Shown here: one piece after another, positions 57,229-64,000 of the stretch
Position numbering within the stretch: the stretch's first letter is position 1
Layout of the letters: every line of letters starts with the position of its first letter
Source of the DNA: Halobacillus sp. A5
Lineage (GTDB): Bacteria > Bacillota > Bacilli > Bacillales > Halobacillaceae
Assembly (NCBI RefSeq): GCF_024189315.1
Contig: NZ_JAIZEO010000004.1
Span: forward strand, 62,001-126,000
Direction of reading: 5' to 3'
DNA length: 64,000 nucleotides
Program-made: the position numbers and the translations under genes
Notes under the pieces: model-generated
Seen by the model: the letters and a program-made list of their open reading frames with translations, nothing else
Database searches by the model: none
Told to the model about the DNA's origin: nothing

Positions 57229-57343
57229 TTCTTATTTCTCAGACGCTTAATGCCTCTGCTGGAATTGGCACAGTGTCCCCGAAACGACTAAGACCCGTTG
57301 CCGAGGCTTCAAAGGGCCAGTCCCTCCACCTCTCAAAATAAGA
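57229..57343 (-). ncRNA. SAM-I (S-box) riboswitch, cysJI leader
   Basis: The minus strand carries the S-box core in order: CTTATTTTGAGAGGTGGAGG, GGACTGGCCC, TTTGAAGCCTCGGCAACGG, GTGCCAATTCCAGCAGA and the closing AAATAAG. All conserved blocks of SAM-I aptamers are present. SAM binding should favour the terminator downstream and shut off cysJI when methionine/SAM is plentiful. Confidence 0.97.
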
Positions 57344-57383
57344 AATCTCGTATCTAATTATTATAAAGCCATGAATGGTAAAT

Positions 57384-57412
57384 ATGTTATGCCTAATTCG
57401 ATAAATTGTCAA
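57384..57412 (-). promoter_or_regulatory. Promoter of cysJI
   Basis: TTGACA, a 17-bp spacer and TAACAT on the minus strand, about 40 bases upstream of the S-box. Confidence 0.6.
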
Positions 57413-57715
57413 TACATTCCGATAAAAATAATACTAGTATATTCAAAGGAACACCGCTTAAACTGCCGTTTACGTGCGATTCTTATTTTTTTGCTGAAAA
57501 TTTGTGCAGTCACCATATCTTGTTATTGCTTCGACGTTGGTAATTCTTATAATAGTCTGCCAAGGGGAAGTAAAGCGAAACACCCCTATCTTTAATAAAC
57601 AGAGATCCGCTTCAAATTTTTTTAATCCATCTATTGTATATTCACTAAGCGTCCTTCATTTTCCGTCATACACTATATATGAGAATGATAATACTAACGA
57701 AAGAAGAAGATTCAT

Positions 57716-58027
57716 ATGCGGAAATATAAGTACCGGAGGAGATCGCCGTTCTGCCTGTTCCCCGGCTACAATTGGTGCGGACCTGCCTGCAGCGGGCCCG
57801 GTGAACCTGTTAACGCCGTCGACGCTGCCTGCAAAGCACATGACCAATGCTACCTTTATTACGGAGATTATTGCGCATGCGACCGAGCATTCATTCGAAG
57901 ACTGGAAGAGTTACAAAATCCATATACTATAGAAGGACGCCATGCCCGGATGATGCTGCGCTACATGAAAGCCCAGAAAGTAGTTACATGCGGTCTTTCA
58001 TTAAAAAAACCTTGGTTTCTATACTAA
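57716..58027 (+). CDS. Phospholipase A2-like small protein
   Basis: A 103-residue basic protein with the secreted-PLA2 core: a calcium-loop-like GYNWCGPACSGPG (residues about 18-30) and the active-site helix ACKAHDQCYLYYGDYCACD (residues about 38-57) with the His-Asp pair. Six cysteines are in the core. It has no signal peptide but a strongly basic start (MRKYKYRRRSP). Its ribosome site is weak (GAAAGAAGAAG). It could be a spore-associated or wall-acting lipase; activity is unproven. Confidence 0.75.
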   Translation: MRKYKYRRRSPFCLFPGYNWCGPACSGPGEPVNAVDAACKAHDQCYLYYGDYCACDRAFIRRLEELQNPYTIEGRHARMMLRYMKAQKVVTCGLSLKKPWFLY

Positions 58028-58115
58028 CCAGCGCTGCTCTTAATTCTTGACCCTTAGTTAAACTCGTGAGATAAACAAAAGGAAAGAAAGTTCACTATTT
58101 AAAGGGGACGCTGTA

Positions 58116-58619
58116 ATGATTATAGTACGTAAAGCTGAAAAAGAAGAATTGCCGCTCATACGGAGTCAAAGAGTTCGTGCCTATGAAGAACATAAAACTG
58201 CAATTCCAGATGCGCACTGGCAGGCGTTAAAGGCAGCCATTCTTTCAGATGCAGACGAACAGCCCGGTGTTGAATTACTAGTAGCTGAGCTGGATGGTAA
58301 AGTGGCAGGCAGTTCAGCTTTATTTCCAGCCAAAACAGATGCGTACGATGGGTTAGTTGAAGAATTGGCTTACCCGGAAATTCGTGTTCTTGCCGTTGCG
58401 CCTGAGGCACGCGGAAACGGAGTTGCCTCTGCTTTAGTTACCAAATGCATCGATTTGGCAAAAGAAGAAGGTCATAACTACATCGGTCTTCATACTGGTG
58501 AATTTATGCATCGTGCCATTTCGTTGTACCAACACTATGGCTTCGAACGACTTCCTCATTTTGATTTTCAGCCTGCAGATGATGGCATTACCGTCAAAGC
58601 TTTTAGAAAATCAATTTAA
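58116..58619 (+). CDS. GNAT family N-acetyltransferase
   Basis: A 167-residue acetyltransferase. The acetyl-CoA loop is in VLAVAPEARGNGVASALVTK (residues about 90-110), preceded by PEIRV and followed by ISLYQHYGFERLPHFDF. The acceptor is unknown. AAGGGGA lies upstream and a terminator follows. Confidence 0.9.
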   Translation: MIIVRKAEKEELPLIRSQRVRAYEEHKTAIPDAHWQALKAAILSDADEQPGVELLVAELDGKVAGSSALFPAKTDAYDGLVEELAYPEIRVLAVAPEARGNGVASALVTKCIDLAKEEGHNYIGLHTGEFMHRAISLYQHYGFERLPHFDFQPADDGITVKAFRKSI

Positions 58620-58626
58620 AGACTAA

Positions 58627-58657
58627 GGCGAATCTGTTGATTCGCCTGGTTTTTTTA
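58627..58657 (+). terminator. Intrinsic terminator after the GNAT gene
   Basis: GGCGAATC / GATTCGCC with a 4-base loop, then TGGTTTTTTT. It reaches the end of the convergent hutH. Confidence 0.85.
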
Positions 58658-60178
58658 CATGTAAGACCTGGCAGAATGTAAGGGAATGGCCCACTCAAAT
58701 TGATCACTGGCCATCCACTTCGTTAAAGCTTCAATATCTTTCGAGAATACCCGATCTTCAGTAATACTTGCCACTACTTTTCGTCCTGCTGTAAGGAGCT
58801 GATTCGCTGCCGCGGATGCATTACTCTCCCCTCTATATTCGAGCGCCTGCATCGCACATATCAATTCAATCGCAATCGTTTTTTGTGTATTTATAATAAT
58901 TTGATAGGCGTGTCGTGCTCCAATCGTTCCCATACTAACGTGATCCTCCTGATTGGCAGAAGACGGAATAGAGTCTACACTGGCAGGGTGAGAAAGTGTC
59001 TTATTTTCTGAAACGAGTGAAGCAGCCACATACTGCATAATCATAGCTCCTGACTGAAGCCCTGGATTCGGACTCAAGAAAGCAGGCAGAGTGTTAAGTT
59101 GAGGATTAACGAGCCGCTCCACCCGGCGTTCCGAAATGCTGGCCATTTCAGAAACAGCAATTTTCAGAAAATCCATTGCTAAGGCAATCGGCTGGCCGTG
59201 GAAATTACCTCCAGAAACGACTACTTGCCCCTCCTCAAAAATAAGCGGGTTATCAGTGGCTGCATTCATTTCAATTTCTAATTTTTCTTTCACGTAAGAC
59301 AGGCTCTGTCGGGAAGCGCCGTGCACTTGGGGAATACAGCGCAGCGAGTAGGCATCCTGCACTCTTTTCTCTCCTTGATGAGTCATCAGTTTACTTCCCT
59401 GTGTAAGCAGCCGTATTCGTTCGGCGACTTCGATCTGTTCAGGGTAGCCGCGTGCTTCATGAATGGCAGGATGAAAAGCATCAATGATGCCCTCCAGTGC
59501 TTCTAACGTCATAGCTGCAATCCAGTCGCTTTGATTCATTATCCGCTCTGCTTCAATGTAGTTAATAATACCCATCGCCGTCATAGCCTGTGTTCCATTA
59601 ATAAGTGCGAGACCCTCCTTCGCTTTCAAAGTGAGCGGCGTGAAGCCGATCCTTTTAAAAACTGCAGCAGCCGGCTGTATTTTTCCCTGATAGTGAACCT
59701 CTCCTTCACCGACGAGAACCAGCGCGAGATGAGCAAGCGGCGCTAAGTCTCCTGATGCGCCTAACGATCCCTGACTCGGCACTACAGGAATTATGGAATG
59801 ATTGACTAAATCACGAAGAAGCTCCACCACACAAGTACGTACCCCCGAAAAACCTTTCAACAGCGCATTTAATCTCAGCACCACCATCGCTTTGCTCACT
59901 TTTTCTGGAAAAGCTTCACCAACCGCACAGGCATGAGATCGAATGAGGTGCAGCTGCAGATCATCTACATCATGAATATGAATATGCACGTCACTTAACT
60001 TACCAAACCCCGTCGTAATGCCGTAAACCGTTTCACCTCTTGTGACTATACCATCAACTGCTTCCCGGCTTTTCCTCACTTTTTCCATGCTTACAGAGTC
60101 AATTTGCACCGGCTCATCTTGATAAATAACCCGCTTCATTTGATCCATCGTCAGCGTTGAACCGTTTAAGTATATCAT
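58655..60178 (-). CDS. hutH: Histidine ammonia-lyase
   Basis: A 507-residue MIO-dependent lyase that turns histidine into urocanate and ammonia. The Ala-Ser-Gly of the MIO group is in [30 protein letters not shown] and [15 protein letters not shown] are also typical. The start at 60178 ([10 protein letters not shown]) has AAGGGAGAGG and gives normal length; the open frame extends 26 codons up through the hut terminator, which I reject. It follows hutP. hutU, hutI, hutG and hutM are not adjacent. Confidence 0.96.
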   Translation of the reverse strand: MIYLNGSTLTMDQMKRVIYQDEPVQIDSVSMEKVRKSREAVDGIVTRGETVYGITTGFGKLSDVHIHIHDVDDLQLHLIRSHACAVGEAFPEKVSKAMVVLRLNALLKGFSGVRTCVVELLRDLVNHSIIPVVPSQGSLGASGDLAPLAHLALVLVGEGEVHYQGKIQPAAAVFKRIGFTPLTLKAKEGLALINGTQAMTAMGIINYIEAERIMNQSDWIAAMTLEALEGIIDAFHPAIHEARGYPEQIEVAERIRLLTQGSKLMTHQGEKRVQDAYSLRCIPQVHGASRQSLSYVKEKLEIEMNAATDNPLIFEEGQVVVSGGNFHGQPIALAMDFLKIAVSEMASISERRVERLVNPQLNTLPAFLSPNPGLQSGAMIMQYVAASLVSENKTLSHPASVDSIPSSANQEDHVSMGTIGARHAYQIIINTQKTIAIELICAMQALEYRGESNASAAANQLLTAGRKVVASITEDRVFSKDIEALTKWMASDQFEWAIPLHSARSYM

Positions 60179-60199
60179 TCCGACCTCTCCCTTCTTCCG

Positions 60200-60239
60200 T
60201 AAAAAAAGAGACGACAATGGCATACGAAATACCATTGCC
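60200..60239 (-). terminator. Intrinsic terminator between hutP and hutH
   Basis: The minus strand forms an 11-bp stem (GGCAATGGTAT / ATGCCATTGTC, two G-U, loop TTCGT) then GTCTCTTTTTTT. It lies between hutP and the hutH ribosome site, as in B. subtilis where HutP prevents its formation. Confidence 0.92.
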
Positions 60240-60241
60240 GC

Positions 60242-60261
60242 CTCCTCATAACTCATGACTA
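60242..60261 (-). promoter_or_regulatory. HutP binding site (NAG repeats)
   Basis: Minus-strand RNA reads UAG-N4-GAG-N4-GAG, just upstream of the terminator stem. HutP of B. subtilis binds NAG triplets spaced by four bases. More NAGs (UAG, CAG) lie further upstream at less regular spacing. Confidence 0.75.
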
Positions 60262-60272
60262 TAGGCAGCCTG

Positions 60273-60713
60273 TTACCCTATGTGATTAATACCGAGACCA
60301 AATGTCTCATGCTCAAGCCCTTTAACCGGAGCCCCGATCGTTCCGTAAAAAGCAACAGCCAGCCATTCTCCTTCATCAAACTTCTCATAAGGCGACCCGC
60401 GCACGACTGCAAACCGCAGACCTACTGTCCGCATCATGTCACCAGCAGCCATCTGGCCCCGCATGACTCCTTCTAACGCTTCTAAAATTGCATGATACAG
60501 CGCATGAGTCTCCCGATAAAGTTCATCTGATATAATATGATTTCGTTTCGCTGATGTTTCTACAGCTGAAATCACTTTCTGCATATTCATGGAGCCTGAT
60601 TTGCCACAGCAATAATCGACGTCCTTTAACTGCTCAGTAAACGGCTCAAGCTCCTCTGACGTTAAAGAAGCGACGAGCATCGCCATTTTTCCGATTGGTA
60701 TCTTCTGTGTCAT
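60273..60713 (-). CDS. hutP: HutP, histidine-responsive RNA antiterminator
   Basis: A 146-residue protein. With L-histidine and Mg2+ HutP forms a hexamer that binds hut leader RNA and blocks termination. The metal ligands expected from the B. subtilis structure are present: HALYH (H-x3-H) and the C-terminal GINHIG. ATG at 60713 (MTQKIPIGK) has AGGTG seven bases upstream. Its own target site and terminator follow directly. Confidence 0.95.
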   Translation of the reverse strand: MTQKIPIGKMAMLVASLTSEELEPFTEQLKDVDYCCGKSGSMNMQKVISAVETSAKRNHIISDELYRETHALYHAILEALEGVMRGQMAAGDMMRTVGLRFAVVRGSPYEKFDEGEWLAVAFYGTIGAPVKGLEHETFGLGINHIG

Positions 60714-60741
60714 CAACTTCACCTAACTTCTTCGTAATTAA

Positions 60742-60771
60742 ATTGTAAGCGTTTTCTAAGAAGAATGTCAA
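60742..60771 (-). promoter_or_regulatory. hutP promoter with overlapping cre site
   Basis: TTGACA, 18 bp, TACAAT. The sequence AGAAAACGCTTACA (60744-60757 on the minus strand) matches the CcpA cre consensus TGNAANCGNTNNCA at all but the first fixed position and overlaps the -10. This fits carbon catabolite repression of hut. Confidence 0.78.
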
Positions 60772-60889
60772 CTTATTGATTAACCTAAGATTTCTCATTA
60801 TCACATTTATAATCAGTCGGCTGCAATAAATTTATTAGGCTTTAATAAAATAGTATTATATAAATAAAAAAATACTACCTGAATCCGAG

Positions 60890-60959
60890 AGGAACGTCGT
60901 GTCTAAATGTAAGGGCAGGAAAAAACAGCACGCTTTCCCGATCCCTAATTGACGTTCCT
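60890..60959. other. Long inverted repeat upstream of the DUF3243 gene
   Basis: A perfect 9-bp pair AGGAACGTC / GACGTTCCT encloses 52 bases. It lies about 150 bases upstream of the DUF3243 gene and lacks a T-run. It may be part of a structured leader, or a small dispersed element; no known riboswitch class is recognised. Confidence 0.45.
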
Positions 60960-61111
60960 ACAAATCATTGGAACTGTCTAAATATATATTTCCGAAAAAG
61001 TATTCAGTATTGTTTAACAGAACTAAATTATTAAAATATAACTTTATTTGTTTTAATCTGTGGCTGCCGTGGAACACATAGAACACAACCTACAACAAAG
61101 GAGTGGTATTC

Positions 61112-61414
61112 ATGGCAAAGGATCCAAAGCAGGCAGCAGCACAAATGAGTGAAGATAAAAAAGATGATATTATGCAGAACTTCCAAACATTCAAAGACTA
61201 TTTAGGCAACCAGGTTCAAAAAGGTGAAAAGCTCGGTCTTGGTGAAGAAGGTTTGACAAAAGGGGCCAAACGCGTAGGTGATTACCTGGCTAAAAATGAA
61301 AAACCGAGAAACCGTGAAGAAAAAGTATTAAATGAACTATGGAATACAGCTAATGAAGAAGAGCGCAGACACCTCGCACACGTTCTTGTTAAATTAACAA
61401 ATGAAACAAATTAA
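61112..61414 (+). CDS. DUF3243 domain protein
   Basis: A 100-residue hydrophilic, helical protein of the DUF3243 (YmfJ-like) family, MAKDPKQAAAQMSEDKKDDI with LGNQVQKGEKLGLGEEGLTK and HLAHVLVKL. No biochemical role is known. The start at 61112 follows AAAGGAG; a GTG three codons up overlaps that site and is rejected. It is a single-gene unit with a terminator. Confidence 0.88.
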   Translation: MAKDPKQAAAQMSEDKKDDIMQNFQTFKDYLGNQVQKGEKLGLGEEGLTKGAKRVGDYLAKNEKPRNREEKVLNELWNTANEEERRHLAHVLVKLTNETN

Positions 61415-61421
61415 GAAGCGA

Positions 61422-61463
61422 AGCCAGGATCTTTTACCGGAAGTTCCTGGCTTTATTGTTTTT
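61422..61463 (+). terminator. Intrinsic terminator after the DUF3243 gene
   Basis: AGCCAGGA / TCCTGGCT with a 15-base loop, then TTATTGTTTTTCT. Confidence 0.82.
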
Positions 61464-61526
61464 CTCCTCCTCTCCCATCACTCTTCCGTTAAAGCAACAA
61501 TAATACATATATTATCACTAACACAA

Positions 61527-61561
61527 AAATCATCCGCGCCTATGCAAAGCGCGGATGATTT
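61527..61561 (-). terminator. Intrinsic terminator after the polysaccharide deacetylase gene
   Basis: A 13-bp stem AAATCATCCGCGC / GCGCGGATGATTT with a 9-base loop and TTG on the minus strand; T-rich arms make it usable in both directions. Confidence 0.82.
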
Positions 61562-61563
61562 TG

Positions 61564-62736
61564 TTACGAAAGCGGAACAACCAGTGACTGGCCAATGCGT
61601 ATGAGAGACGGGTTGGATAGATTATTGGATTCCGCCAGCTTCTGAACTGTTGTTTTATATCGGGCTGCGATGCTGTAGAGCGTATCACCGGCCTTGACTT
61701 TGTAAGTGGTCTTCGTTGGAGGAGAACTGCCAAGAAGCATAAGCACCTGACCGATTCGAATAAATCCCGCGTCAGCTAACTGGTTGAGAGAAACGAGTTG
61801 AGCGGTGGTAGTATTATGAATCCGGGCGATGCTGTATAGTGTGTCACCTGCTTTGACTGTGTAAGACGTCGAACTGTCCGTATTTTGTGATGGTACTTTA
61901 AGAGCTTGTCCCACGCTTATAAGATTGGGATTGACCAGTTGATTATCGAGGACAATTTGAGACACTGATGTTTTATATTGGCGTGCAATACTGTAAAGTG
62001 TATCCCCTGCTTTCACCACATACATACCGGTGTGACCCTCATTTCCATTAAATAGATCTGACACTGTTACAAATTGATAACCCTTGTCCTTTAACCCTTG
62101 AATCATACCCGGCAGTGCCCCTGGTGTACCCGATGCGCCTGCGCCGGTGTGCATAAGAACAATAGAACCTGGAACAACGTGATTCAGGACTCTGTTTCTA
62201 ATGTCAGCAGAAGAATTACCTTTCCAATCCACCGTATCAATGTTCCAGTGAATTGTCTGGGAGTAACCTGAATTACCTGCAGTATCCAGCACTGCAGAGT
62301 TCACAGCACCGAATGGAGCGCGAAATAAAGGCTTGGTTGTTTGTCCTGTTGTATTTCTTACCAGGAATTCCGTACGTTCGAGCTCGTCTTTAATTTCTGC
62401 AGAGGTTAACGTTGTAAAATCAGAGTGAGTATACGAATGATTCCCTAATTCATGGCCCCGAGAATGAATGAGTTTAATTTTATCAGGGTGATGATTTATA
62501 CCTGTACCGGTTAGAAAAAACGTAGCTTTGATATTGTACGTGGAGAGCGTTTGAAGAATAGTTTCAACGTTTGTCCCATCAGCACCATCATCAAATGTAA
62601 GAGCAATCAGCTTACTTGAGGTATTGCCTTTCGTTACGAACTGGGAGCTGGCAGCGGCTGCCTGAGAGGAGAAGATAAGGAAGGTGGCTAGACATAGGAA
62701 AAAGACTGCACGAACCGTTCTGAATGTCGCGTTCAT
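61564..62736 (-). CDS. Secreted polysaccharide deacetylase with three LysM repeats
   Basis: A 390-residue exported protein. The signal peptide (AVFFLCLATFLIFSSQAAAA) is followed by a NodB-type deacetylase domain with the metal-binding Asp in ALTFDDGADG and HxxxH in NHSYTHSDF, and LFRAPFG. Three LysM repeats come after residue about 240, each with (V)KAGDTLYSIA, separated by short Ser/Thr linkers. It probably deacetylates peptidoglycan or chitin-like glycans while bound to the wall. Start at 62736 follows GAGGTG. Confidence 0.92.
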   Translation of the reverse strand: MNATFRTVRAVFFLCLATFLIFSSQAAAASSQFVTKGNTSSKLIALTFDDGADGTNVETILQTLSTYNIKATFFLTGTGINHHPDKIKLIHSRGHELGNHSYTHSDFTTLTSAEIKDELERTEFLVRNTTGQTTKPLFRAPFGAVNSAVLDTAGNSGYSQTIHWNIDTVDWKGNSSADIRNRVLNHVVPGSIVLMHTGAGASGTPGALPGMIQGLKDKGYQFVTVSDLFNGNEGHTGMYVVKAGDTLYSIARQYKTSVSQIVLDNQLVNPNLISVGQALKVPSQNTDSSTSYTVKAGDTLYSIARIHNTTTAQLVSLNQLADAGFIRIGQVLMLLGSSPPTKTTYKVKAGDTLYSIAARYKTTVQKLAESNNLSNPSLIRIGQSLVVPLS

Positions 62737-62873
62737 ATCACTCACCTCATTTTAGTTATGCTATAAGAAATAGCATATGTATAAAAAAGAGAAGTGAGGT
62801 AAATTAAAAACTGAACATTCAAACTATTACAATTATATTATACCCCATTTCAGAGATTATTTGATAGGAATTA

Positions 62874-63044
62874 TTAAATAATATCAAAAATGTGGTGAAG
62901 CAGCCTGCCAATTCCTCTTCCCAGTAAAACAATTATACGAATTAGAAATATAAGAATCTCAGGAATCGAAAACAAAATATCTAATAAAACATCGATAAAA
63001 GTATAATCTTCCTTCGACTTCCTATTTTTTCTACGCCTTTTCAA
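62874..63044 (-). CDS. Small membrane protein
   Basis: A 56-residue protein with a strongly basic start (KRRRKNRKSKEDY) and one long hydrophobic stretch of isoleucine and leucine. No family is recognised. The TTG at 63044 stands four bases after GGGGGAGG, and is preferred over an ATG at 63062 without a site. It overlaps the upstream gene by 14 bases. Confidence 0.6.
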   Translation of the reverse strand: MKRRRKNRKSKEDYTFIDVLLDILFSIPEILIFLIRIIVLLGRGIGRLLHHIFDII

Positions 63045-63483
63045 CCTTCCTCCCCCTTTCATAAAGAGATAAGTAATCCTTCGATTTATGTAACTGGATC
63101 CGATGCACATCTGTAAATTTTTCTAACTCCTCATACACTGAATCAGGTGTAAACCGTATTATTCTAATCGTCCCTCCTTTCTCTACTCTTAAACAAGCAC
63201 CCTTTTGGTCCCAGCCATATCGCTTGAAGATGACTTTATTAATGGATGCAGCATCAATTTTTTTATTGAAGATAGGAAGGTTCCATAGATAAATACGATA
63301 AATCACCAAATCTTTTTCTATTTTAAGAGTGTAGTTGAGTCCTAAAGTAATGATTATAGAAATGGATAAACCAAGATATATGAAAAATAGGGTTTCATTA
63401 TAGCTGGTGAACGCTATGTTACCAATGGATAAAATAAAGAGCACTATTAACACGGACCTTTGTGTATTGGCTTTGTAAGTCAT
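63031..63483 (-). CDS. Two-helix membrane protein with a PH-like domain
   Basis: A 150-residue protein. Two transmembrane helices (residues about 10-28 and 32-50) are followed by a soluble domain of short strands (LKIEKDLVIYRIYLWNLPIF... INKVIFKRYGWDQKG... TIRIIRFTPD), like bacterial PH (YdbS/YdbT-type) domains. Function is unknown. GGGAGTG lies upstream. It is coupled to the small membrane protein. Confidence 0.65.
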   Translation of the reverse strand: MTYKANTQRSVLIVLFILSIGNIAFTSYNETLFFIYLGLSISIIITLGLNYTLKIEKDLVIYRIYLWNLPIFNKKIDAASINKVIFKRYGWDQKGACLRVEKGGTIRIIRFTPDSVYEELEKFTDVHRIQLHKSKDYLSLYERGRKVEKA

Positions 63484-63676
63484 AGCTGCACTCCCATCTC
63501 AGTATTTCTTATCACATTAAAGTCTCGACAGCGAGTATTCACCAATGAACAGCTGAGGATTAATAATCCACTCTTGTACTTATTCGGCAAATACTAACAA
63601 CATAGTTGAACAGATACAGGACTTTTTTCTATTTACTTTAACATAAATAACCATTTACCCCTGTGAAAACCAATAA

Positions 63677-63702
63677 AAAAGTCCAGCTCGTGGACTTTTT
63701 CA
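63677..63702. terminator. Terminator of the hydroxyisourate hydrolase gene
   Basis: GTCCA / TGGAC hairpin flanked by A6 and T5, usable in both directions; it touches the stop codon. Confidence 0.75.
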
Positions 63703-64000
63703 GCTACCTCGATAAACCTGGTAACCCCATGGCGAGATGAGCAGCGGCACGTGATAATGTGACGAGGGCGCACTCACACCGAACCGAACAGGGACAGCGG
63801 TTAAGAAAGAGGGAGCTTCGCCTCCCTTATCTTTAAAATAATCGCCGATGTAAAAAACCAGTTCATATTCACTTTGTCTAAGCTCCTCAGAAGTAAGAAG
63901 CGGAGTATCAAGCCGTCCTTCCCGGTTTGTTAATGCTTCTCTTAAAAATTCTTTATCCCTGCCTTGATTTATTTGATAGAGTTCTATTTTTATATACGCC
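63700..64000 (-). CDS. pucM: 5-hydroxyisourate hydrolase, C-terminal part (partial)
   Basis: The last 100 codons of a transthyretin-like protein; the 5' end lies beyond the window. It shows LVFYIGDYF, the HYHVPLLISPWGYQVY core and the diagnostic C-terminal YRGS of HIU hydrolases, which act after uricase in urate breakdown to allantoin. The active-site N-terminal segment is outside the window. Other urate genes probably lie upstream. Confidence 0.92.
   Translation of the reverse strand, partial: AYIKIELYQINQGRDKEFLREALTNREGRLDTPLLTSEELRQSEYELVFYIGDYFKDKGGEAPSFLTAVPVRFGVSAPSSHYHVPLLISPWGYQVYRGS

Noticed and set aside
57235-57325. First taken as a second copy of the 44310 repeat because both contain GAAACGACTAAG
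   Set aside because: On the minus strand it is a complete SAM-I aptamer; the shared phrase is coincidental.
57504-57932. 142-codon plus-strand ORF overlapping the phospholipase-like gene in another frame
   Set aside because: The overlapped frame at 57716 has the recognisable PLA2 motifs; the longer frame has no domain-like pattern.
60179-60256. N-terminal extension of the hutH frame
   Set aside because: It would translate the hut terminator hairpin; the ATG at 60178 has a strong ribosome site and family-like start.
1-64000. Search by eye for CRISPR arrays, tRNA/rRNA genes, transposases, integrases and prophage genes
   Set aside because: No regularly spaced repeats, no cloverleaf-like sequences and no such proteins were seen; tRNAs could still be missed without a scan.

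Overview
The window is chromosomal DNA from a low-to-mid GC Bacillota of the Bacillaceae. Gene order matches Bacillus subtilis closely over the first 27 kb: pcrA-pcrB, yerC-yerB-yerA, purEKBCSQLFMNHD, yebG/yebE, pbuG, guaA, yebA-yeaD-yeaC. Several secreted proteins are rich in Glu/Asp, which together with the general look of the proteins suggests a moderate halophile such as Halobacillus or a relative. The genus is inference; no rRNA is present. No tRNA, rRNA, CRISPR array, prophage or intact insertion sequence was seen.

Layout. 1-5000: 5' part of pcrA, then pcrB, yerC, yerB and yerA. 5000-18030: the complete twelve-gene de novo purine (pur) operon, all on the minus strand, with a PurR-box pair, a sigma-A promoter, a guanine aptamer and an attenuator before purE and an intrinsic terminator after purD. 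18-27.5 kb: yebG-like NETI gene, yebE, an Hsp20 gene, pbuG and guaA (each with its own guanine riboswitch), and a transglutaminase/DUF58/MoxR operon. 28-31.3 kb: a CAP-domain secreted protein, a small WYL-like protein, a Cu/Zn superoxide dismutase lipoprotein and a Cys-rich, possibly spore-surface protein.

31.3-47.1 kb is the most distinctive region. It holds a full set of genes for CMP-pseudaminic acid (PseB, PseC, a PseG-PseH fusion, PseF/SpsF-type, PseI), an extra sugar-nucleotide epimerase, two paralogous GT-B-like proteins and a surface-carbohydrate protein. Embedded in it are a sulfotransferase and a divergent permease-cysC-sat operon that makes PAPS, the sulfotransferase donor. The layout suggests a sulfated, pseudaminic-acid-containing surface glycan.

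47.4-64 kb: an SH3b/amidase_3 cell-wall hydrolase, a ring-cleaving dioxygenase, the YfkAB radical SAM protein, a GDSL hydrolase, a polysaccharide pyruvyl transferase with a ParB-like partner, cysJI under a SAM-I riboswitch, a tiny phospholipase-A2-like protein, a GNAT, a reduced hut locus (hutP-hutH with a recognisable HutP site and terminator), a DUF3243 gene, a LysM polysaccharide deacetylase, two small membrane proteins, and the 3' part of a 5-hydroxyisourate hydrolase gene.

The genes connect in two main ways. De novo purine synthesis, GMP synthesis and hypoxanthine/guanine import are all placed under guanine-sensing leaders. Sulfate is activated at one locus (sat-cysC, no S-box seen) and sulfite is reduced at another (cysJI, S-box), so PAPS formation next to the sulfotransferase may be tied to glycan sulfation instead of, or as well as, cysteine synthesis.
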